From contig CM040449.1 of assembly GCA_022749755.1 (NCBI GenBank), positions 16,278,363-16,342,362 on the forward strand: a stretch of 64,000 nucleotides of DNA. Reading direction: 5' to 3'. This DNA is from Azadirachta indica (Eukaryota > Streptophyta > Magnoliopsida > Sapindales > Meliaceae). Positions 49,101-58,816 of the stretch are shown in pieces. The position numbers and the translations under genes are program-made. Under the pieces are notes generated by a model that was not told the origin of the DNA, did not search any database, and worked only from the letters and a program-made list of their open reading frames with translations. Position 1 is the first letter of the stretch, and each line of letters begins with the position of its first letter.

Positions 49101-50804
49101 AAATAAATTCCTAATCCTTTGTCAGTCATGTGGTGGGGCTTGTCCTGGCTTGTCCACCGATTATTCTTACATTGTTTATTTTGCTCTTTTTAATTGTGTT
49201 TTTGGAGCCCGCTCCTCTATATTTTGGAGGCCTTTGTTTGTTTTTATGATGTGCAAGATTTTCTAATCGAGAATAACTTCTAAAAAATCTTGAGTGCAAA
49301 CTTCTGTTGATACAATTTTAATTATATGTAAGATTTGTTTCTTTCTCTGCAATTTATTTGGTATCAAATTTTTATTATGTTTTATTATTCTATTTTCTGG
49401 ATTATTGTAGTGTTCTCATGTAATGCTACTATGATCATTGTAGATTGATTCATTTGTAATATGTGATCACTTTTTTCCTTCCTTGGTTCACCATCTCTTA
49501 TGGTTTGGATTATTATAGTTTTCTTTTTTCACATCACTATTATCATTTTAGATTGATTGATGTGTGTAATATATGATTACTATCTGTTGTTATGTATCCA
49601 CGTTCTAATAGAAAGCACTAAACTTTGTACCAGAACTGTTGTAACCATATTCTAACTGATTCACCTTCTAAAATTTATATCATGTGGCGGAGAACAACCA
49701 ATGACGGAAAAAGCATCGGTCGTGCATATGGGGATGCATGACATCATAAACAAGTGGTTTGAAATAACTTAACTCCAGGGGTTTTTTCCCTCTCAGGATA
49801 TTTCTGTTTCTAATCTGGGTTCTACAAGCTTGACTTCTGATCATAATTTTCCTAAGGATGAGGCAAATCAAAAGTTAAATGCTTACGTGGATGAAGTTAT
49901 ATCTGAGTATCTGTCAGTTGGTGATCCCAAATCTTGCTGCAAGAAGCTTGAGAACATGCTTACCCAAGGTCTACAGGGTGAGTTGTTAGAAACCAAGGCA
50001 GGAAAATTGCAGCTAAATTTCAGGTTGTATCCGCTGCACCATCTTGCTCTGAATGCCTACACGACACTGGCATCTGCATATAAAATCCGTTCAATTGACT
50101 TATTAGCTGTCTATTCTGATATTGGTGGGGCTTTTGACATGAGCAGGACAAGTGCAGCATATTCATTGTTGGTTGCAGGTGCAACTGGCCGTTTGTTTCT
50201 ATCTGAATCATCTCTGATTGCATCTGCTGCTAGTTTCTGGGTAAGTGCAGGGGAGTGCCTACTAACTCTTGCTAGAAGCTCAGGTTGGAATTTGTTTGTA
50301 AAATCAGCATCACCTGTTTCAATTTCTTCCCTTGATAAACATAAATGCTCCAACTGCTCGCTGAGGGACAGATTTCAAGTGAATTCATTTCTTAGTCAAT
50401 CTCAAATTACAGATTTTCAAACCGTGTCTCGTGAGATTCTTGATTGCATCACTGATACAACACAGAAAGTTTGGAGTTTGCTAATACATGGATGCCGGTA
50501 CTTGCAAATATTCAAAGATCCTATTGATTTCAGCTGGCTTGGCAAGTCATCGAATGCGTGGAATTTTCAGGACCATTTGGGCAGCAGTGACGAGGATTCA
50601 TATTATCAAACTGAGAGTCAGGAAAGTACATGTAGAAGTATAGCACAACTGTATAACAATGAAGGAAGGTTGAATATCTATCGGCTTGGTGTTCATTGTT
50701 TATTATATGGAAGGTATCTAGCAAATATATGTTATGGTCAGAATTCCCATTTGACTTGTCACATTAAAAAAGTTCTATATAATGAAGAGAATTTGGTTCA
50801 ATAA
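46164..50804 (+). CDS. SDG41: SET-domain protein, SDG41/SMYD-like, with exon-1 frameshift
   Basis: A probable protein lysine methyltransferase of the SMYD-like class; the substrate is unknown. Exons: 46,164-46,839, 46,928-46,967, 47,068-47,168, 48,083-48,181 and 49,797-50,804 (TAA). All junctions are GT-AG and in phase. Exon 1 begins [20 protein letters not shown] and has a MYND-like cysteine set (CSSC...CSPHC), then the SET core [16 protein letters not shown]. Exon 3 gives [11 protein letters not shown] and [10 protein letters not shown] (SET C-part). Exon 4 has CRCERC zinc-type cysteines. Exon 5 (335 codons) is the long helical C-terminus, with [13 protein letters not shown] and [15 protein letters not shown] text. 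Family members share this layout. The reading frame breaks after codon 81 (T at 46,404-46,406): one extra base or two missing bases near 46,407 in a CACACACCCTCC run, after which the expected [10 protein letters not shown] text appears in the next frame. Either assembly error or a real lesion. Confidence 0.88.
48457..49400. mobile_element. Foldback element in SET intron 4
   Basis: The left arm (about 48,457-48,830) and right arm (about 49,030-49,400) are reverse complements with scattered changes, for example GGACAAGCCCCACCACATGA at ~48,710 and its complement near 49,128. The ~200-bp spacer is unrelated. Outer ends match as well (TTTGGTATCAA against TTGATACCAAA). An open stretch at 48,493-48,798 is just one arm. 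Non-coding. Confidence 0.8.
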
Positions 50805-50949
50805 ACTCTGTGTTTTTGGTTCCATCTAGAAGAGATCAAAACAACTTGGCTTTCTCTAGAGTCCGCGCTTTTCCTGCGAATGAAAAGCAGAAGATTTTAG
50901 TAAGTGCATGATGGTTTAAACAAAAAGAGGTGTTGTAAATTTTGTTAAA

Positions 50950-52500
50950 ATAAAGCTTTTAGGATGGAACGACAGATCTTCATCTTTCCTTGAGGTCCAT
51001 TCTATTGCTCTGAAAGAAAACTATTGACAATATGGTAGCAATTCCAGAGGAGCGAGTTGCTTTTTGTGTTCAATGTAGCTCCTTTATATGCATAGAACAG
51101 TGGAATTGAAACTAATAAAAGCAATAATATTGATGTACTCCTACAAGACACTTCTGTCTTTACGATTATGGAAGAAATAGAATCATTGCAAGGGGTATCA
51201 ATAAAGGTGAGGATGCTACTGTGGCTTACACTGACTTGTTTCAACCCAAGGTACTATTCCATATCAACTATGTGCTTTGTTTGATATCTGTTTGATAATG
51301 TTCTATTATTTCTTTTCGGTGTCTGAATGATGACTTATTGGTGGAATCAATCAAGTGATCCTGTTAGAGAACGCTTGCATTAGAGTGAACTTTATTTGCT
51401 GTATATTTAATAGATTAAGAACTACTTTAAGATTATTTTATTAAATGGATAAAAAACAGCGGTGCAGTTAGTGGAATTTTCAGGAGATGATTTGAATGTG
51501 GTTAAGTTTAGTTTGATAGTTTTTAGCCTTTATTACAGGCTTATGCTTGAATGACATTTTAGAAACTTGTCTCTGAAAAGGAAAACTCACACTTTCTTCT
51601 GCTACTAATGCATCCAATAAAACTATGACTAATCTGGCTACCACGGCCAACAGACACATAAATAAATAAATAGAATAGCAAGAAAGGCCTTTAACTTAGC
51701 CGTGCACAGATTACATGTAAAAAGAAGGGATGAATCTAGAGGGTTTAGTCTTTTTCCATTTATCAAACCAAAAACATTGCTAAATTCCCTGTGGATTCTA
51801 TTGTTACTGATGAAACATTTATTTGATGTCTTATCATGAACTATGAGTTTCCTTAATATCATCATACGTACATTTCTTAGTTAAGGTGTTGTAACTTTTT
51901 ATCAGTAGTTGTGGAATGAAATCACTAGATGTTATTATAAGTGGGAGAGTGGGTGGTAAATTTTAACTACCAAGTGAAAGTGGGTGCTTACCGAACTACT
52001 CAGTTTTTGTGCTTCCAAAACTAAATAGAAGCATAATAATTTCAAACTTATACCTTAATGTTAAAATGCTGACAGAATCCAGACATTGCATGATATTTGT
52101 TGCATTTTATCATCTTTTTACTTGCAACCTTTTTTCCTCCAATTTATGTATTAGGCAATGAGCTGCATCAGAGTTGTGGTCAAAAGTATCAATTTTCCTG
52201 TTGCTATAGTTGATTTGCCAGATCACCACCAAATTATGTAGATCTCACCTTAGAGGTAAGAGCTTTCAAGCCTATCAATGTTAATATGTCATTATTGTTA
52301 GATTATCATAGTTTTTTTATGTGATCACTTTTCTTTCTCTTGTTTGCTCCCCTCCTTTCACCATCTTTGTATGTTTTTACTTGCCCACATTCAAATGAAA
52401 AGCAATTAACTTTAAACCAGAACTATAGTCACCATATTCTCCTGTTTCACTTTGTAGAGTTCACATCATTTGACTGAGAACAACTAATCACAGAAAAGAA
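50950..52500 (+). pseudogene. Decayed tandem copy of SET-gene exons 3-4 and introns
   Basis: 51,164-51,251 copies exon 3 (TGTGGCTTACACTGACTTGTT then CAACCCAAG|GT) and 52,155-52,255 copies exon 4 (GCAATGAG...AGTTGTGGTCAAA...CTTAGAG|GTAAG). Intron 3 sequence between them also matches (for example AGAAACTTGTCTCTGAAAA against 47,631 on). About 52,440-52,500 matches the DNA just before exon 5. Frameshifts and an in-frame TAG break both exons. Exons 1, 2 and 5 are absent; a copia gag fragment follows directly. Confidence 0.85.
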
Positions 52501-52870
52501 TGAGTAGTCAAGAGCAAATTTAAGAGTTGTTTTTGCTGACTTGAGTTCATTCATCAGCTCAATCAATGAATAATCCAATTTATTTATTGAATAATTAAGC
52601 TTGAATTGCTGAAATGAAGGATCAAGAGTTTCTATAACTATTTCTTTCTGGGTTTTCCCAGAATAGTCTCCACCCAAATCTTGCACTTAGTGGACCAAAC
52701 CTATCATTTTTACCATATGATCTTGTACAAGAGTTTCCTAAGCCTGAGAATATCCGTAATACTTTTTATTGCAGCTTGTCTCATAGTTCTGCTTTTACCA
52801 ACAAACATCTCTAATAAACTAAACATCATATTAGATACAGTGGCTAGAGTATTATGTTACTTAGGTGAGC
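52490..52870 (-). pseudogene. Ty1/copia gag fragment
   Basis: The - strand translation from about 52,860 gives the plant copia gag pattern: an EMFVGKSRTMRQAAIKS-like block, a LRK...LVQDHM-type block after a shift, then ETLDPSFQQFKLNYSINKL and LIELMNELKSA (about 52,640-52,530). No zinc knuckle, protease or pol is seen. One stop and at least one frameshift are present. Confidence 0.75.
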
Positions 52871-53039
52871 TATTAAACAAGCTAATATATAATATCTTGC
52901 CATTTCGTCGGATTGTTTCCCATTTTCATATGCAATTTTCTGATTTTGAGTTAATCCTACAATGGGTAAAGGTGAGTATGGATTTGATAGCACAAACTTA
53001 TGTCTTCAACTATGAACACAACGATAAGATTTCTTTTCT

Positions 53040-53470
53040 AGTTTATATAATTAGGTTCGGTTAATTTATGATGGTTAAGGATTGATGCAAATGGACTAAT
53101 AGAAGACATATTTTAAAAAAAAAAAATACATATATGAGCATATACTACAATTATATAAAAAATATATTTGTACAACAATACAAATACATAAGAATGCATA
53201 AGGAGAACTTTTTAACTGCTTATGTTATGCATCCGTAATATAGTTCTGTTTGAAATATACTTTCGTAAGGTGGTTATATTTATTAGATGAGTATCCTATT
53301 AATTTATATTATTATTATATAGATATCTCATATGAAAATAATAATGAATTGCTGATTTTATAAGTCTATTAGAATTAATTATAAAGAACTCCGCAGAGAA
53401 GATATTAATTAATTCGTTGAGTATTCAACCATGATTTCAATGTAATTATATTTCCATATAAGATAGGCAA
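53040..53470 (-). repeat. Outer inverted-repeat arm A (partner 56,440-56,580 plus 57,650-57,890)
   Basis: The reverse complement aligns with the right flank, for example TTCTTTATAATTAATTCTAA near 56,510 and ATATGCTCA(T/C)(A/G)TATGTATT near 57,795. Its partner is split by the foldback element 56,580-57,650. Non-coding. Confidence 0.65.
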
Positions 53471-53491
53471 ATGAGTTATATACTAGATTTA

Positions 53492-53911
53492 GGATCTGTT
53501 CGATATAATTTTTCAAATAGAGCTTTTTAAAGTAGAGCTTTTACCCGTAAAATTTTTTATAAGTAGAGTTTTTAATAAAAATTTATTAATTGTTTGGTTA
53601 TCACAAATGACTTTTGAGAAAATTTGAGTAATTACTTTAATAGATAAATTTTTAATATTTTATTTTAAAGAAATAACGTAAAATTTTTAAAATAAAGTAA
53701 GAGTATTTTAGACAATTTTACCTTTTAAAAAAATTGGAGAAGCTTTGCTGCTAAAATGTCAAATTTTGGTCTTCTTCTAAAAAAAAAAAATAATTTTTTT
53801 AATTTTCAAAAATTTTTTTTCATTGTCAACCAAACGACATTAAAAAATTTGAAAAGAAGTTTTATCATTAAAAAAGCTCTTTGACCAATGAAAAAATCAA
53901 CCCAAATGGGC
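53492..53911. mobile_element. MITE (copy 2), reverse orientation to 22,412-22,833
   Basis: 420 bp flanked by ATTTA (53,487-53,491 and 53,912-53,916), with ends GGATCTGTTCGATA / CAACCCAAATGGGC. The interior is the reverse complement of the MITE at 22.4 kb, including TCATTGTCAACCAAACGACA. Same non-autonomous, Tourist-like family. Confidence 0.8.
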
Positions 53912-53919
53912 ATTTAACG

Positions 53920-56225
53920 TTTAGAGAAATTTTATTTAGTAATCAGGTTAATATATAACTTTTGTAAGGAAAAGATTTGACAACAGGTATTCACCTATTC
54001 TTACCTTACTATAGGACTAATAATAGAGGTCATGAGTTTTATGTCAAAACTCCTTTATTACTCAATTTTTATAACTTCCGGTTTTTTTTTTGTTATTATT
54101 ATTTTCTAATATCTTAGTTAATTTTTATATTATTGACATTTTTTATTAGTTTCTAATTTTATTAAAATAATTATTAGGTTATGTCAAGTAATACGAGTTA
54201 ATATTATATAAAAACTAAAAAGAAATACTAAACTCATCTTAATCAATAATAATATCATTTAATAGATATATATGGACATGTGAATGTGGCATTTCTTAAT
54301 CTAAATGAGATGTTATTCAACCAATTAATTAAGTAATAAAATAAAATAGCTTTAACATATGGTTTCCTAAAAAGAAAATATAAAATTAAGTTTAAAATTT
54401 CTTCAAAATAAATTTTAAAATTCTTTTGGGCTTTAAACTTCAATATTCATCTTCCATTTCTCTTGATTGTTATTAATATATGGGTTTGGATTTTATGAGC
54501 TTTTTGTTTTGTCCAATTTGAAAGTTTTCTTTAAATAAAATTTTTATTAGGTCAAAAAATAAAATAGACTCAATAATTTTTTCTTTAAAAAAAATTAGAA
54601 AAAAATGATAAAAGAAATTTGGACTAATAAAAATATTTGTACAAACCAAATTTAATGTGGGCCCAATGCAAATAAAAACAAGATTTGATCCAAATTTGAA
54701 GCCCATTATCCAATGCAAAATCATATTACCGCTGTCATTGCATCATTGTTTCGGCGTTCATGACATTGATCTGGCACTACGTGAGCTTGAAATATTTTTA
54801 ATTTTTTATAAAAATATTATATTTAAATCTATTTTTTATCAAATCTAAATGAAAAAAATTAAAAAGGTAATTATGACATTTTTTTATCTTATTATAACGC
54901 AAGAAAAATCTATTGTAAATTAGAGTAACAATGCATCATACAGATAATAAAATAACGAAAATAGATTACTAATGTAATAGGTGTCACATAAAATATGCAT
55001 TAAAGATACTTATCCTAAACAGCTTAGGTAGTATCATTCACATAGATTTCATCTTGCACAGAAAATTAAATCTTTACCATCGAGATATTGACCATATTAT
55101 TAACTAAGTATAGTAATGAATGTTTCTGTATTTTTATGTGGCACCCATTATATTATTAATCTATGTGTGTTATTTTATTATTTGCGTGATAAGTGGTTGT
55201 TTTAATCTATGATAGATTTATCTTGTATTATTTTTCTTGGGTTACAACAACAAAGGCGACAAAATAATGTCAAAATTACCTTTTTAATTTATTTTTCAAA
55301 TCAAATTTAAATTTGATGTAAAATAGGTTTGAATGTAATATTTTTCCAAAAACAATAAAAAATTTTCAAGATATTAGAGTGCATGAATAATGTTATGAAT
55401 ATTGTCGAACGGCGGAATGGTAGAAAATTTGATGGTGGTAGTGGGCGCTAGAAGTGAAAATAATGAAACCTTAATTAGAGTTTTACATTGGATAATGGGT
55501 TTTGGATTGAAATTTCAGGTCAAATTTGATTTTTATTTGTATTGGGCCATACAAATAATGTGTTGCCCTAAACTTTTTTTTTTTTTTTTCACTTTTAGTC
55601 TTTTTTTTAAATAATAAATTATTGGACCTATTTTATTTTCTGACTTAATAAGAATTTTGTTTTTGAAATTGGTCCAAATAAAAAAGGAAAAAACAAGAGC
55701 CCAAACCCATATTTTCAATATTAATCAAGAGAGATGGAACATGGATATTGAAGTTTAAAGTTTAAATAAACTTTAAGATTTATTTCGAAGAAATTATAGG
55801 CTTAGTTTGGTATTTTTTCTATTAAAACTATGGATTAGAGTTATTTTATTTTATTATTTGATTAATTGGTTAAATAACATGTCATTTAGATTAAGGGGCG
55901 TTATATTTACATGTCAATGCATATTTATTAAATGATATTATTATTCTAATGGGATTAGGACGAAGTTTAGTATTTTTTTTTTTGTCTTGATATTATATAT
56001 AACATGAAATGTCAATAATGTAAATTAATTAAAATATTAAATAATAATAATAATTAAAAAAACTGTAAGTTATAAAATTGAGTGACAGAAGAGTTTTGAA
56101 ATAAAATTTCATAAACTTCTATTGTTAGTTTTATAGTAAGATAGATTAATACCTAATCCTAAATCTTTTAAGTTCCCTAAGAAGGGTATTAATCAAAACT
56201 ATTTACTAGATAAGATTTTTTAAAT
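53920..56225. mobile_element. 2.3-kb foldback element, arms ~1.1 kb
   Basis: Left arm from about 53,920 to 55,010 and right arm from about 55,130 to 56,225 are reverse complements along their whole length. Examples are ATTAATTAAGTAATAAAATA at 54,322 against its counterpart near 55,850, and the CATTGGATAATGGG word in both arms. The spacer is only ~120 bp. Divergence between arms is substantial, with many small indels. No transposase. Apparent open frames at 54,473-54,724 and 55,402-55,614 are the same sequence read from each arm. Confidence 0.82.
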
Positions 56226-56440
56226 GATAAAATCTATAATATAACTCTTTAAGGCTGCACCAAGGGCTCAGCCGAGTTGATTATCTACGCTTTGTTTATA
56301 GAGCAACAATATTCTACTCTTAAAGGTGGTAAGGTGGGTATAAAATTTATCTTTGGGCTATGCCGGCCCCTACCTTAACTTTTAAAAAAAAAAAAAAAAC
56401 ACTTGTTAAGGTTGACTATCCTAAGATAACAATATAATAT
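56226..56440. other. Short unique stretch between foldback repeats
   Basis: Contains AGGGCTCAGCCGAGTTGATT and GGTGGTAAGGTGGGTATAAA words and an A17 run at about 56,383-56,399. This could be the poly-A tail of a small retroposon (SINE-like), but no clear box B is seen. Confidence 0.3.
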
Positions 56441-56579
56441 GAAAAATATAATTAACTTGAAATAAAGGTTGTACACTCAATTTAGGATTAATTAATATCT
56501 TTCAAATGTAGAATTCTTTATAATTAATTCTAAATTGCTTATATAATCAGTTATTTATTGTTATTTTGATAGAAGATAT

Positions 56580-57660
56580 TTAAGATAATTGTTGATATCG
56601 AATTTTATAATTTAATATTAATTAGTAAATTTGTTTGTACGTGAGAAAAGAGTGCGTGGAAAAAGACACTTGATTTCCTCTTTTTCTTAGCTTATATATT
56701 ATCCTTTTTCTTTAATTCTTTTGGATTGCTAATTTAGTAGAAATATAATTGAAGGTGACTAGGTGTTTTATTTTTTTTTTTGGTCTAATTATGATGGGCC
56801 TAGTCGAATTATTTATAAAATTCTTTCTTTGGACTTCGCTTATGAAGAATACGAGCATTGCAATTCAGTTGGTTGGGTAGTTCATCGAGAGATATGAGCC
56901 TATTTCTTTGCCTTTATATTTTCTAACATTAGGCTTATAAAAGATGGAGGAAATTGATCCACCATGGAGTCCCTCAGTTTTTATTGGAACTAACGAGACT
57001 TGCCCTGGTGAAAGGTGTTATCGGATTCTCGCTTTTGCTAGTGACGTTATTTATTTGTACTTAAGCAAAAGAAAAACTTCGTTTCTTTGATAACGTTAAA
57101 GCCTTACTTCTTGCGAGAATGGGATATTGTTTTCTCGAATTATATCCCAAATACTAAATGCCCTAATGGATCTCCCTGTGCCAACTTTACGTTGTCGTTT
57201 TATGACAATTTATTGTTTTCTTTATTGTTTTATGTCTTGAACGAGGCGGCTTTTGATTGACCATGTGGTCGCGGGTTCAATGTTGGCTCAATTTTCCTCA
57301 TCTTTTATATTCTTAATATTGGAATATGTAAGGACAAAGAAATGAGTCCTATCTCCTGATAAACATCCTAGCCAACTGAACTATTAGGCTTGTTCATAAG
57401 CCAAGTATAAAGAAAGAATTTCATAAACAATTCGACTAGACCATAATAATTAGATAAAAATAATAAAACGTAGTCATCCCTAATTAGATTCCTACTAAAA
57501 TTAACATTCCAAAAGATCTAAAGAAAATGAAGAGTATTTATGCTAAGAAAAAGAAAATCAAAAGCCTTTTTTCTTACAAATAAATCCATTAATTAATATC
57601 AAGTGTTGAAATTTGGTATCAATAATAATAATAATAAATTAGTAGAGTACCAATCTAATT
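56580..57660. mobile_element. Second foldback element inserted in the outer arm
   Basis: Left arm ~56,580-56,965 and right arm ~57,280-57,660 are reverse complements (for example ATTCAGTTGGTTGGGTAGTT at ~56,861 against CTAGCCAACTGAACTATTAG near 57,370). The ~310-bp centre is not repeated. A tRNA-like GTGGTCGCGGGTTCAAT lies at about 57,265-57,281. It splits the partner of the 53,040-53,470 arm. Confidence 0.72.
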
Positions 57661-57889
57661 AGTGATAAATAGAACCATCTTATGAAAATATATTTTAAAT
57701 AGAATTATATTATTAATGCATAACAGAAATAGTTAAAGAGTTATGCATTCACATTATTGTGTAAAAGTATTTTTTTTATAATTGTAATATATGCTCACGT
57801 ATGTATTATATTATATTTGTTTTTTTCTTTTAATCACCATAAATTAACTAGACTTAATTATATAAGTTAGAAGAGAAATCTAACAATTA

Positions 57890-58171
57890 CATTCACAGTT
57901 TGTTGGAACATGTGGAGCTTCTTAATTCCATTAACTTCTTGAAAATTACCCATCATGAATTAGCAAACCTACTCGTTGCTATAAGTATGATATCTTGAAG
58001 CTTCTCTACGAAACCGGTACTCGATGACCAGGGGTATCAAGAAATTGCTCCGCTAAATCAATCCTTAATGGCCTACCTTTCTACTTAACCTCTCCTCAAC
58101 GACTCGGCTCTACACTCAAACGATCCTCAATGATCTGGCTCTTTACTACTTAACTAGTCTTCAGTGATCTA
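57890..58171. other. Flank left of the chromovirus
   Basis: No gene recognised. It has two runs with CCTCAACGA(C/T) / GATC(C/T)TCAATGATCTGGCTC words. The last bases, ATCTA (58,167-58,171), are the likely target duplication of the chromovirus; its other copy is outside the window. Confidence 0.4.
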
Positions 58172-58804
58172 TGTCACGGCCTCACTCTCTTCACTCGCTT
58201 CGACCGTGCGGCGCTTAGCAACTCCGCTCACTAAGCAAGCCTTCAACACCCGCAATGCGCTAAATCGGAAGCTTATAAATAGAAGAGAGAAGAGAGAGCA
58301 ATAAGAGTTTGAGTGAAGAGTGATTTACACAACTCAAGTTTATTGCTTAATTGCTTAATCACTTGGTTGCTTGGTTTGGCCAAATGAGGCCTCACCTATT
58401 TATAAGAAAACTTACATAAAATGGACGGCCTAGATTGCACCTCACAATGCACTTTTGAGGGCTAGGATTGGCCTTCTAGAAATGTCCTAGAAAATATCTA
58501 CACAATTGTCAAAATGGTAATGCTATCTACACAATTCTAGAACTTGGGCCAATTGGGCCATCATTCTAGAAGTTGGGCTAGTTGGGCTAACATTGGGCTA
58601 CAAGTACAATAATGCCAATAAGGAAGAATATATAGATCTTTGGCCCAAATGCCTCATTTCCCCACTTAACCCGTTCTATCGACGAGTCATATTACCAAAG
58701 CTCATGTACCCGTTTGTCCCGGATTTTTTCTCGCGCGAATTCTGTCCGCACAACGTCTTGGTCAGGGTTACTGTTCATTGACACTATTCACGCGGGGCGT
58801 GACA
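58172..58804 (-). repeat. 3' LTR of the chromovirus (633 bp)
   Basis: TGTCACGGCC at 58,172 to GGGCGTGACA at 58,804. Compared by eye with the 459 visible bases of the other LTR, it differs at two positions (near 58,401 and 58,422). Confidence 0.95.
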
Positions 58805-58816
58805 TCCTCCCCCACC
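58805..58816 (-). other. Polypurine tract of the chromovirus
   Basis: GGTGGGGGAGGA on the - strand, directly next to the 3' LTR and touching the gag-pol stop codon. Confidence 0.9.

Noticed and set aside
52681..53064. 127-codon + strand open frame with hydrophobic stretches
   Set aside because: It is antisense to the copia gag fragment and adjoining LTR-like repeat DNA; no domain.
57263..57285. tRNA gene suggested by a GCGGGTTCAAT box B-like word
   Set aside because: No box A at the right distance and no cloverleaf can be drawn. It lies at the inner edge of a foldback arm.
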